This document shows positions 9,801-16,667 of a DNA stretch of 64,000 nt, piece after piece. Below the pieces are notes generated by a model that saw only the letters and a list, made by a program, of their open reading frames with translations, was not told the origin of the DNA and searched no databases. The translations under genes and the position numbers were made by a program. The first letter of the stretch is position 1. Each line of letters begins with the position of its first letter. The stretch is from Ignavibacteriaceae bacterium (GTDB taxonomy: Bacteria > Bacteroidota > Ignavibacteria > Ignavibacteriales > Ignavibacteriaceae): NCBI GenBank assembly GCA_031292455.1, contig JARLHC010000120.1:50548-114547 (forward strand), written 5' to 3'.

Positions 9801-10589
9801 ACAGTTAACAGCACTACCGGACAGATTGACTATTTTGTGAAAAGCGGTGGTCAGATGGCTACATTATACTATGCTAATAATTATGACTTAAAGGATAATC
9901 CTTTTAATACGGCTGCTGCTAGTGCTCCATTCCTAGTAAGAATACCTTTTGAGGTTTGGAACAAGGATGATAACAGACAGGTTAATTTGGTATTCAGAGA
10001 CCGTGCAAGTAAGTTAACCGATCATAATTTCTTTGCCTGGAATATAGATAATAGAAATTATTCTATTATCATTAATTCAGCATATGATTCAACAACTGCA
10101 ATACCTGGTCCTAATGCATTGGCAACCTGGGTGCTCGTATTTTATGGTACTCATTATACATTAGGTGATCAGGTAGTTGTAACATATGCCAACCCAATTC
10201 AGCTTGGCAAAGATACATATACATTCCAGTTGAATGCCAAATCATACAATAACTCCCAGGCTAAGACTGACGTACAAAGAATAAATGTTTTCCCTAATCC
10301 TTATTATGGTGTAAACTCTGAAGAGCTCAATAAATACAATCGTTTTGTTACCTTCAACCATTTACCTGCAATTGCGACGATACGAATCTTCAATTTAGCA
10401 GGGGTTTTGGTTCAAACGATCGAAAAGAATGATCCCGGCCAGTTTGCCAGATGGGATCTGAATAACCAATCCAATTTGCCTGTAGCCAGCGGATTATATA
10501 TCGCATATGTAGATATGCCGGGACTTGGTACTACTAAGATCCTAAAGATAGCTATAATCCAGGAACAGCAGATTCTGGATAGATTTTAA
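6801..10589 (+). CDS. Giant secreted protein with C-terminal T9SS-like sorting region
   Basis: About 1262 aa, exported, family not recognised. I chose ATG 6801 because AGGAG lies 11 bases upstream and the protein then starts with a clean signal peptide (MISKKFIYLLVLTIGILFLL). A start at 6762 would add 13 residues and has no ribosome site. The middle has calcium-site-like Asp/Gly/Asn turns (DVNGDGVYDPTVD, DLNKNGIDDAQD) and fibronectin-like stretches around residues 500-640. The C-terminus has NVFPNPYYG, an IRIFNLAGVLV strand and a SGLYIAYV strand, the layout of a T9SS sorting domain. The downstream PorV-like gene, which in T9SS shuttles cargo, fits export by that route. It may partner the upstream TonB receptor. 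Confidence 0.8.
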   Translation: MISKKFIYLLVLTIGILFLLQASTPAKVGVKDINKNNNVHKSLDQVARTFMDINNISTQFYNNGIGDIDPSGNSGCVYPKGSGKTCVFTSGLLWGGFVQGDPQVRVGGTAYRTGLQPGAILSNGLADDNTLSKYRIYRVRPDVKPGGPAVDLSAEASNENTTTDILRTQYEADWREWPGNSGAPYTDVNGDGVYDPTVDIPGVPGADMTVWYVANDMSSTTSTYLYGAQPMGIEMQATYWAYSQTGALGNMYFRKYRLVNKGADHNTISDMYLSFFADVDDGDSGDDFVGVDTTRSLQYCYNAAATDAVYNPLPPPAVGFDFFQGPLAKGVAGQDLNKNGIDDAQDYAIFNGKKVGPGYINLPMTAAYYFANGDLNIGDPPQGDLQGSTQFYNFFRGRYGTSGAPFIDPTTGQVTTFALNGDPQTRKGWIDGSQLPAGDRRQGSASGPFTLAPGDTQEVVIAELVAGAQTGVDRLAAIGLLKFYDDQAQLAYNNFFNLPTAPPAPIVKITPLDKEIVLDWGEDTSTVLTTERNVTKGYSFEGYNVYQLPSASATIDQAVRLATYDVVDNILKIEDQFFDPKSGVVAVGVKQFGNDTGIKRFIDITSDQVKGGIPLVDGIKYYYAVTAYSYNPDPTAVPNNLENPIAIFTVVPQSPNPGVNIPTPTGAFNNVIHKGTADGSVSVTTVDPTKITGDIYQVFFNERSEIRNPDGDWIPASSKKFKSVRGNFNKPDTLTGSSIDLSATYGPQTGVTSLNFTLNLVSQDKDNADGIKLVLPAGVTIVSFPQFSTNNSATIIPKISGNVIALGDTAHGFSGNGPFAGDETWSILVKGNLPIAADWTIYDDGAAGGPVDASGTTTVSTIGSIARTAKYWNVKDSTTGLVKAINQSIVAGVDLYPRRNDIPVKVGVDANPIIDGLQIGVDIGYESPIEFLSTKLIPAPSSTTVLANASTADTVRLSIVNYTIYGYPTSHAFDDFGKGTTDINELQKDYILKFTGVWDSTVNSTTGQIDYFVKSGGQMATLYYANNYDLKDNPFNTAAASAPFLVRIPFEVWNKDDNRQVNLVFRDRASKLTDHNFFAWNIDNRNYSIIINSAYDSTTAIPGPNALATWVLVFYGTHYTLGDQVVVTYANPIQLGKDTYTFQLNAKSYNNSQAKTDVQRINVFPNPYYGVNSEELNKYNRFVTFNHLPAIATIRIFNLAGVLVQTIEKNDPGQFARWDLNNQSNLPVASGLYIAYVDMPGLGTTKILKIAIIQEQQILDRF

Positions 10590-10621
10590 TAAAGCGAATG
10601 TATTAAACTCAAGGAGTTAAC

Positions 10622-11653
10622 ATGAAAAATAAAAATAAAATTTTGATTATAGTTCTTTTCCTAGCCCTGGCGATGGGTAACCTCTTCGCTAGTGGTGGTG
10701 ATCGTACAGGTACAGCAGGCGGAGTACAGCTGCTTATACCTGTTGGTGCCAGAGGAATCGCAATGGGTTCCGGTAATATTTCCAATACATATGGTATTGA
10801 ATCATTATTCTGGAATCCAGCAGGCGTTGCCAAATTAGACCACTCAGTAGACTTAACATTTTCGCATATGAATTATATAGCGGATATCGGTGTTGAGTAC
10901 GGAGCTGTGGCAACTAAAATTGAAGGGTTCGGATCATTGGCCCTTAGTGTTAAAGCGCTGTCAATAGGAGATATTCCTATTACAACAACGCTTAACCCTG
11001 ATGGTACAGGGGCTGTTTTCGCCCCCCAGATGTTGACCGCAGGTCTTACTTATGCAAGACAGCTAACAGAAAGAATATCAGTTGGAGTAACTGCAAGTTA
11101 TTTAACTGAGACACTTGATAAAGTTAGTGCAAGCGGATATGCATTTAATGCAGGTGTATGCTATATGGATTTAGCTGATATTAATGGATTAAGTTTTGGC
11201 TTAGTTCTTAGTAATTTAGGTCCACAGATGACATATAGCGGTTCAGGATTGCTGGTACTTTCTACTGTTCCCAATTTAAATCGTCCCCCAACGTATACTA
11301 CTCTGAATGCAGCTTCTTTTGAATTGCCCTCTTCATTTCAACTTGGGTTAGGATATAAACCACAGTTAGATGATATCAATTCATTACAGATAGCAGGTAC
11401 ATTTCAGAATAACAACTTTTCCGGGGATGAATATAAGATTGGAGCTGAATATGGCTACAATAATATGTTCTTTGCCAGAATTGGTTATCAAACTTCACCG
11501 AAATCACAGTCAGACGACTATATCTATGGTTTTACTGCCGGTGTGGGAATTAACTATGACTTCGAAGGCATAGGACTTAAAGTTGATTATGCTTACCGCG
11601 CAGTTAAATACTTAGGCGATAACCATGTATTCGCTCTGTCCTTAGGATTCTAG
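10622..11653 (+). CDS. PorV/PorQ-family outer-membrane beta-barrel protein
   Basis: A 343-aa protein with a signal peptide (1-23) and the FadL/PorV-type N-terminal signature GARGIAMGSGNISNTYGIESLFWNPAG, then repeated amphipathic beta strands to the C-terminal LSLGF, which ends in the aromatic residue expected of an outer-membrane barrel. PorV is the T9SS shuttle that collects cargo with C-terminal signals at the outer membrane. It follows the giant secreted protein by 32 bp with AGGAG before ATG and is closed by a strong terminator, so the three genes form one unit. A dedicated shuttle for the neighbouring cargo is an inference; a general PorV may exist elsewhere. Confidence 0.85.
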   Translation: MKNKNKILIIVLFLALAMGNLFASGGDRTGTAGGVQLLIPVGARGIAMGSGNISNTYGIESLFWNPAGVAKLDHSVDLTFSHMNYIADIGVEYGAVATKIEGFGSLALSVKALSIGDIPITTTLNPDGTGAVFAPQMLTAGLTYARQLTERISVGVTASYLTETLDKVSASGYAFNAGVCYMDLADINGLSFGLVLSNLGPQMTYSGSGLLVLSTVPNLNRPPTYTTLNAASFELPSSFQLGLGYKPQLDDINSLQIAGTFQNNNFSGDEYKIGAEYGYNNMFFARIGYQTSPKSQSDDYIYGFTAGVGINYDFEGIGLKVDYAYRAVKYLGDNHVFALSLGF

Positions 11654-11702
11654 TTTCCGGAAGAGCTTATTAGAATATGATAAGCCCTCCATATCTCCTT
11701 TC

Positions 11703-11737
11703 AAATTCCGTGCAGTTATTCTGCACGGAATTTTTTT
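11703..11737 (+). terminator. Rho-independent terminator after the receptor/PorV operon
   Basis: A perfect stem with arms AATTCCGTGCAG and CTGCACGGAATT, a 5-base loop (TTATT) and a run of seven T. It lies 50 bp after the PorV-family stop codon. Very strong example. Confidence 0.93.
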
Positions 11738-11838
11738 ATGCGGTATAAAAGAATAACGGGATTATGTTATTTACAGCTATAATTTTAAACTATTATAGCA
11801 TTATCAATAATTATCTTTTATTTAAAACCCGGATTTCC

Positions 11839-11846
11839 TATATTTG
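11839..11846 (+). promoter_or_regulatory. Bacteroidota-type -7 element for the small 54-aa gene
   Basis: TATATTTG matches the Bacteroidota TAnnTTTG -7 box exactly, 24 bases before the ATG. A TTTT stretch about 20 bases upstream could serve as the weak -33 element. It would give a leader of about 15-20 bases containing GGAG. Confidence 0.5.
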
Positions 11847-11869
11847 CTCACTAATTTTTGGAGTAAAAT

Positions 11870-12034
11870 ATGGCTAAAACCCAAACCTTTGCTGATAAAG
11901 CAAAAAAAATAAAAGTTAATAACGGTGTTAGCGTTAAAATGATTAAGACCGTTAAATCGGAAAAGGGCTCATTTAAGTTCAATGAGAAGTTTGTTAGATT
12001 GGATGATATAAGTAAGATTGGTGAGCTGAAATAA
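11870..12034 (+). CDS. 54-aa basic protein, DUF4295 (bL38)-like
   Basis: A small gene encoding 54 residues, beginning MAKTQTFADKAKK. It has its own GGAG 6 bases before ATG, a promoter-like box upstream and its own terminator, so it is a real monocistronic gene. The second half (VKMIKTVKSEKGSFKFNEKF) resembles the DUF4295 family of about 50-aa Bacteroidota proteins: VIKMVKS, then a Gly, an aromatic/Phe pair, and Glu-x-x-Val. DUF4295 is, as I recall, the ribosomal protein bL38 seen in the Flavobacterium johnsoniae ribosome. There it sits beside rpmB/rpmG, whereas here rpmB is 44 kb away. Basic composition fits rRNA binding. Gene reality is sure; family assignment is moderate. Confidence 0.8.
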   Translation: MAKTQTFADKAKKIKVNNGVSVKMIKTVKSEKGSFKFNEKFVRLDDISKIGELK

Positions 12035-12041
12035 ATTTAAG

Positions 12042-12064
12042 AAGCGGTTCTTACCGCTTTTTTT
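12042..12064 (+). terminator. Terminator of the 54-aa gene
   Basis: Stem AAGCGGT / ACCGCTT with a 4-base loop (TCTT), then six T interrupted only at the end. It starts 8 bases after the stop codon. It lies between convergent genes but the T tract favours the plus strand. Confidence 0.85.
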
Positions 12065-12066
12065 AT

Positions 12067-12585
12067 TTATTCATCTTCAAACAGTTCCAGACTAAGTTTC
12101 CCCTCAAGTTCTAATAGTTTCTCTTTAACTTCCAGACCACCGGAGTATCCGCCCAGATTACCTCCAGTATTTATTACGCGGTGACAGGGTACTACTATGG
12201 GGATGGGATTTAATGCATTAGCCTGTCCGACAGCCCGTGTTTTCTTCTCGCTCCCCATTTTTACAGCTAATTCCTTATAGGTGATTGTTCTTCCGTACGG
12301 GATCTTTCTTAATTCTTTCCAAACGCCTTTCTGGAAATCTGTACCTCTGAGATCAAGGGGCACATCAAACTTGTCTCTTTCGCGGTTAAAATATTCTTTA
12401 AGCTGTTTAAATATATTAAACATATACGGGTCATCAGGATGAAGTTTTATTGCTTCTCCCCGTTTTATTTTTGACCCCTTATCATTGATAAATATTTTAA
12501 GTATTCCTTTATGCGAAGCAAACACCTTAAAATTAATTCCATTAATAGTTAAGGTCGAATAAAAAAGCTGTTCAGTATCTTTCAT
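12067..12585 (-). CDS. ogt: Methylated-DNA--protein-cysteine S-methyltransferase
   Basis: A 172-aa O6-alkylguanine-DNA alkyltransferase of normal single-domain length. The N-terminal RNase-H-like part is residues 1-80 and the DNA-binding part 85-165. The active-site motif is PCHRVI with Cys134 as the alkyl acceptor, and the preceding RAVGQANALNPIPI helix-turn and following GGYSGGLEVKEKLLELE are typical. It repairs O6-methylguanine and O4-methylthymine by suicidal transfer to Cys134. It lies 30 bp behind nfu on the same strand, so the two may be co-transcribed. No Ada-type regulatory domain is present, so adaptive induction is unlikely. Confidence 0.96.
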   Translation of the reverse strand: MKDTEQLFYSTLTINGINFKVFASHKGILKIFINDKGSKIKRGEAIKLHPDDPYMFNIFKQLKEYFNRERDKFDVPLDLRGTDFQKGVWKELRKIPYGRTITYKELAVKMGSEKKTRAVGQANALNPIPIVVPCHRVINTGGNLGGYSGGLEVKEKLLELEGKLSLELFEDE

Positions 12586-12615
12586 TCTAAAAGGAAGAAT
12601 GATTTAGTTAGTAAA

Positions 12616-13158
12616 TTATCCTGCAATAACTTCGATTGAAGGATCGATATCTCTCTTTAATAGACCCGCGATAGCAGTTAAGGTTGCAGATATAGAGCTA
12701 GGGCAGCTTCCGCAGGCACCCTGATACCTTATTGTAACAACGTTGCCATCAAGTCCCAGCACTTCCAAACCTCCGCCGTCGTTAGCTAAAGCCGGCCTTA
12801 CTCTTTCATCGATTAATTTATTTATTTCCTTAAGCATAGCGCTGGAGTCATCATTTCCCGGAACTCTTTCTTTCTCAGGGGGCAATAATTGCTTGTCAAA
12901 GGATTTTAAGAAATTAATAAACGGGCGCTGAATCATACTCCAGTTTGCTGTTTTGGATTTCTCAATTGATACGAACTTGTCCATATAGAAAACTGAAACG
13001 ACGCCATCTATTTCAAAAATACCCTTGGCAAAAGGGTCATCCATTGCTGCTTCCTTATTCGAATAGTGGCGTTTCTCATGCAAAAGTAATTTTTCATTCA
13101 ATACAAATTTTAAAGCATGCGGATTAGGTGTAAGATCGACATCCTGAACCATTAACAT
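12616..13158 (-). CDS. nfuA: Nfu-type iron-sulfur cluster carrier
   Basis: A 180-aa protein with an Nfu N-terminal domain (about 1-88, including PNPHALKF and the DPFAKGIFEIDGVVSVF region) and a C-terminal NifU/Nfu domain (about 105-178) holding the CGSC pair (Cys149, Cys152) that binds a bridging 4Fe-4S cluster in the dimer. It delivers clusters to apo-enzymes in the cytoplasm. The arrangement matches eukaryotic NFU1 and Bacteroidota Nfu rather than the E. coli NfuA with its A-type N-domain. A TATTTTTG element at 13183-13190 (minus strand) may be its promoter. Gene symbol by function only. Confidence 0.92.
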   Translation of the reverse strand: MLMVQDVDLTPNPHALKFVLNEKLLLHEKRHYSNKEAAMDDPFAKGIFEIDGVVSVFYMDKFVSIEKSKTANWSMIQRPFINFLKSFDKQLLPPEKERVPGNDDSSAMLKEINKLIDERVRPALANDGGGLEVLGLDGNVVTIRYQGACGSCPSSISATLTAIAGLLKRDIDPSIEVIAG

Positions 13159-13304
13159 ATTTCAAATCTCCAATTATTTACACAAAAATATGAAAAAAAC
13201 ATCATTATTTGTATCCCTTTTCCCGGTAATGTTATTTTAGCGCAATTTAATAGAATTGCCTATTTTGCCGATTTAATGCCGATATAGTACCAATTCATAT
13301 CTCT

Positions 13305-13333
13305 GGGTATTCTGCGGGTATTCTGCGGGTATC
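13305..13333. repeat. Short tandem repeat, unit GGGTATTCTGC
   Basis: Two full 11-bp copies and a 7-bp partial copy run head to tail (13305-13315, 13316-13326, 13327-13333). The 11-bp period is one helical turn. It may be a slippage product or a tandem binding site. Confidence 0.7.
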
Positions 13334-13388
13334 AAGAAAGCAAAAAGAGTAATGGGTGAAAGGGAGACAACATGGTAGAATAATCATT

Positions 13389-13420
13389 TTTGTTCCATTT
13401 TGGGTAATTTCTTAGCTTTA
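13389..13420 (+). promoter_or_regulatory. Bacteroidota-type promoter for the asparaginase operon
   Basis: TTTG at 13389-13392, 20 bases, then TAGCTTTA at 13413-13420. This fits TTTG-N19-21-TAnnTTTG except for the final base. Transcription would start near 13427, giving a leader of about 40 bases before ATG 13466. Confidence 0.5.
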
Positions 13421-13465
13421 CATTGATGATTGATTACCTTTTTTATACTTATTTATAAGTTTTAT

Positions 13466-14440
13466 ATGAAAAAAATATTAATAGTTTTCACAGGGGGGAC
13501 CTTTTCAATGATGATTGATGAGGCGACGGGGGGAGCAGTTCCCAAATACTCAGGTGAAGAACTTATCAAAAGGATCCCTTATGCAAAGGAATTAGCTGAT
13601 ATTCAATGTTATGATTTTGGAATGTACCCAGGTCCGCATATGACTCCCCAGCTAATGCTTGATCTTTCTAACAAAATAAAGGAGATTCTAAGCAGGGATC
13701 ACTTCCAGGGTGTAATAGTTACCCATGGAACGGATACACTTGAAGAGACAGCATACTTTTTAGATCTAACATTAGGGGTTAAAATCCCTGTAGTTGTTAT
13801 CGGTTCAATGAAAAATGCAAGCGATCCGGATTGGGACGGCCCACGCAACCTGATTGATGCAGTTCATATTTGTTTGAATGATAACTGCAGAGACCTTGGG
13901 GTGTTAGTTTGTCTTAATGGGGATATAAATGCAGCGAGCGAAGTGACAAAAACGTTTACAGATGAGGTAGATACTTTTTATAGTTTAGATTTTGGCTCAC
14001 TTGGTTTTGTTGATAAAGGCAGGGTAATTATAAACCGTTTACCAAGGAAACTTGAAACGCTTAGTACTAATAACATAGTTTCGAATGTTGATTTACTAAC
14101 AGCTTATGCCGGGATGAATGATAAGTTTTTCAGGTTCTCGGCAGATAGCGGTGCAGAGGGTTTGGTTGTAGAAGCCTTAGGGGTGGGGAATGTGCCTCCT
14201 GCAGCTTTTGAAGGGATAAAGTATACAGTTGATAAGAATATCCCTGTAGTGCTTGTCTCACGATGTCCTGCAGGCGAAACATTGGATATTTACAGTTATC
14301 CAGGCGCAGGCAAGTGGTTAAGTTCAATTGGAGTCATATTTACAGATTACTTAAACGGTCAAAAGGCAAGGATTAAATTGATGCTGGCCTTAGGAATCAC
14401 CAGGGATCACAAAGAACTTCAAAAGTTATTTGGAAGTTAA
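13466..14440 (+). CDS. ansA: Type I L-asparaginase
   Basis: A 324-aa asparaginase. The N-terminal motif is TGGTFSM (Thr12 nucleophile) and the second catalytic motif is HGTDTLEETAYF (87-98), which carries the Thr-Asp pair. There is no signal peptide, so it acts in the cytoplasm, hydrolysing L-asparagine to aspartate and ammonia. I chose ATG 13466: the TTG 13430 start would add 12 hydrophobic residues without a ribosome site, while MKKILIVFTGG is the normal start of the family. It is first in a plus-strand run of five genes, with 50 bp to the ABC exporter. Confidence 0.93.
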   Translation: MKKILIVFTGGTFSMMIDEATGGAVPKYSGEELIKRIPYAKELADIQCYDFGMYPGPHMTPQLMLDLSNKIKEILSRDHFQGVIVTHGTDTLEETAYFLDLTLGVKIPVVVIGSMKNASDPDWDGPRNLIDAVHICLNDNCRDLGVLVCLNGDINAASEVTKTFTDEVDTFYSLDFGSLGFVDKGRVIINRLPRKLETLSTNNIVSNVDLLTAYAGMNDKFFRFSADSGAEGLVVEALGVGNVPPAAFEGIKYTVDKNIPVVLVSRCPAGETLDIYSYPGAGKWLSSIGVIFTDYLNGQKARIKLMLALGITRDHKELQKLFGS

Positions 14441-14490
14441 GATAGATAGTTTTTTACTTATATTTTCTATTCATTATCTTAATTTAACAA

Positions 14491-16269
14491 ATGAAATTAC
14501 TTTATTCATATCTGCGTCAATACTGGCACCTGGTTGCATTAGCTCTTTTCTTAGCTGCGGTTAACCAGGTATTTTCATTATTAGATCCGTATATATTCCA
14601 GCATGTAATTGATAATTATGCCCTGAAATTTAACCAATATACCACCATAGCATTTTTTAAAGGAATAGGGCTTCTGCTTCTTGCTGCTGTTGGTGTTGCA
14701 TTTGTTTCAAGAGTTGCCAAGAATTTCCAGGATTATTTTGTTAATGTTATTACCCAGAAGCTGGGCGCACAGATATATACCGATGGTGTAAAGCATTCCT
14801 TGAAACTTCCCTATCAGTTATTTGAGGACCAGAGGAGCGGGCAGACTTTAAGTGTACTGCAGAAGGTAAGAACTGATGTTGAACGGCTAATCAGTGCGAT
14901 TGTTAATGTTCTATTTACGACTTTGGTGGGTGTTGTATTTGTTACGATAGTTGCTTTTAATATCCATTGGCTAATTGCCCCTATATATTTCAGTTCTATT
15001 CCTATAATTGGTTTTATAAGTTCCACACTTAGCAGGAAAATAAAGAAGATTCAGAAAACAATAGTTACAGAAACAACCGCACTTGCGGGGACTACGACTG
15101 AATCTTTAAGAAATATAGAACTTGTAAAAAGTTTAGGGCTTGGAAATCAGGAGGTGGAGAGGTTAAATGCTACCACCGGGAAAATATTAACTCTTGAGTT
15201 AAAGAAAGTAAAGTATCTCCGGAGCCTTAGTTTTATTCAGGGAACAGCAGTAAATTTTATCCGGACTACAATTCTTTTTCTAATGTTATACCTGATTCAT
15301 GAAAGAGCAATAACCGTAGGTCAATTCTTTCAATTGTTTATTTATTCCTTTTTTATCTTTGGTCCGCTTCAGAGTCTGGGTGAGATTATAGGAATTTATC
15401 GTGAAGCGGAAGTTTCGTTGAATAATTTTGAAGATATTCTAAAGCTTCCTATTGAGGTTAAACCTGTTAACCCTGTATTTATTAATAATATCCAGACACT
15501 GGAATTTGTAAATGTTGGGTTTAAACACCGTTCTACAGCATCGAGAGCTTTGAAAGGTATTTCATTTGAGACCAGTGTAGGAGAAACAATTGCATTTGTA
15601 GGCCCTTCAGGCGCAGGTAAGACTACACTTGTAAAATTATTAGTGGGTTTATATTCTCCACAGGAAGGGCAGATATTATATAACGGCAATCCGGGAGACA
15701 CGATTGATTTTGACCAGTTAAGGGAAAAGATTGGATTTGTAACTCAGGATACCCAGCTTTTTTCAGGGACCATTAAAGAAAATTTGCTTTATGTTAATCC
15801 TGCCGCGACGGATGAGGAGATAATGGATGTTCTTAACCAGGCGGCATGTCAGACACTACTTTCAAGGGCTGATCATGGACTTGATACAATGATAGGTGAA
15901 GGAGGGGTAAAGGTTTCCGGCGGTGAGAAGCAGCGTCTTTCTATTGCAAGGGCGCTTTTACGGAAGCCCCATCTATTAGTATTTGATGAAGCAACGTCAT
16001 CACTTGATTCTTTAACTGAGGAGGAAATAAGCGGAACAATCAGAGCTATTTCCGGCAACAAGGAACTGATAGTAATATTAATTGCTCACCGTCTTTCCAC
16101 AGTGCTTCATGCTGATAAAATATATGTTCTTGAAAGAGGTGAAATAATTGAGTCAGGAAGGCATAATGAACTTCTGGATATGAAAGGTCTTTATTATGCT
16201 ATGTGGCGTCAGCAGATAGGAGAGAGGGAATTGGAAAAAATTGAAGTCAGTAATAATCAAAGCATATGA
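14491..16269 (+). CDS. ABC exporter, fused permease and ATPase
   Basis: A 592-aa half-transporter. Residues 1-310 are a type I exporter membrane domain with about six helices. Residues 335-580 are the ATPase: Walker A GPSGAGKTT near 371, Q-loop VTQDTQLFSG, signature VSGGEKQRLSIARAL near 475, Walker B LLVFDEATSSLD near 494 and the H-loop IAHRLST near 530. It should work as a homodimer in the inner membrane, of the MsbA/multidrug type. The substrate is not evident. Its neighbours (asparaginase, DUF885 lipoprotein) do not indicate one. All catalytic motifs are intact. Confidence 0.93.
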   Translation: MKLLYSYLRQYWHLVALALFLAAVNQVFSLLDPYIFQHVIDNYALKFNQYTTIAFFKGIGLLLLAAVGVAFVSRVAKNFQDYFVNVITQKLGAQIYTDGVKHSLKLPYQLFEDQRSGQTLSVLQKVRTDVERLISAIVNVLFTTLVGVVFVTIVAFNIHWLIAPIYFSSIPIIGFISSTLSRKIKKIQKTIVTETTALAGTTTESLRNIELVKSLGLGNQEVERLNATTGKILTLELKKVKYLRSLSFIQGTAVNFIRTTILFLMLYLIHERAITVGQFFQLFIYSFFIFGPLQSLGEIIGIYREAEVSLNNFEDILKLPIEVKPVNPVFINNIQTLEFVNVGFKHRSTASRALKGISFETSVGETIAFVGPSGAGKTTLVKLLVGLYSPQEGQILYNGNPGDTIDFDQLREKIGFVTQDTQLFSGTIKENLLYVNPAATDEEIMDVLNQAACQTLLSRADHGLDTMIGEGGVKVSGGEKQRLSIARALLRKPHLLVFDEATSSLDSLTEEEISGTIRAISGNKELIVILIAHRLSTVLHADKIYVLERGEIIESGRHNELLDMKGLYYAMWRQQIGERELEKIEVSNNQSI

Positions 16270-16298
16270 AAAATAGATTAATACTTTAAGGAGATCAA

Positions 16299-16667
16299 AT
16301 GCCAAAGATATCTGTAATTTTCGGGTTTTTATTATCGGTTCTTGGATTATACGGTTATTTTGGAATGGGGAAGGTTAGTATTACTGCTCTCATTCCATTA
16401 TTTATAGGAGTACCCATTATAATACTTGGCATAACAGCATTTGATGAAAAAAAGTTAAAGCACTCAATGCATGCAGCTTCGGTTCTGGTACTTTTAGGGT
16501 TGGCAGGGAGTCTTTTCAGATTTATAGAAAAGCGTGCTTTTGAAAATATGGACGGGGCATCGATGATACTTTTTATAATGATAGTGATCTGTTTATTATT
16601 TTTAATATTAGCCATTAATTCTTTTATTGAAGCGAGAAAAGCCCGTAAAAAAGAGCAGGTTAACTAA
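16299..16667 (+). CDS. Small membrane protein, four predicted transmembrane segments
   Basis: A 122-aa hydrophobic protein with about four helices (residues 5-22, 28-46, 60-78, 88-108) and a basic cytoplasmic tail. No named family recognised. AGGAG 7 bases before ATG supports the start. Its stop overlaps the start of the DUF885 lipoprotein gene by one base (TAATG), so translation of the two is probably coupled. Function unknown. Confidence 0.75.
   Translation: MPKISVIFGFLLSVLGLYGYFGMGKVSITALIPLFIGVPIIILGITAFDEKKLKHSMHAASVLVLLGLAGSLFRFIEKRAFENMDGASMILFIMIVICLLFLILAINSFIEARKARKKEQVN

Larger units (their letters stand above)
13159..13465. other. Intergenic region between divergent nfu and asparaginase
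   Basis: About 307 bp with no gene. It holds the nfu promoter side near 13183, an 11-bp tandem repeat around 13305-13333 and a plus-strand promoter candidate at 13389-13420. A TTG at 13430 is in frame with the asparaginase but is not the likely start. Confidence 0.6.

Noticed and set aside
13430..13465. TTG start upstream of the asparaginase
   Set aside because: Would add 12 hydrophobic residues before the family start MKKILIVFTGG.
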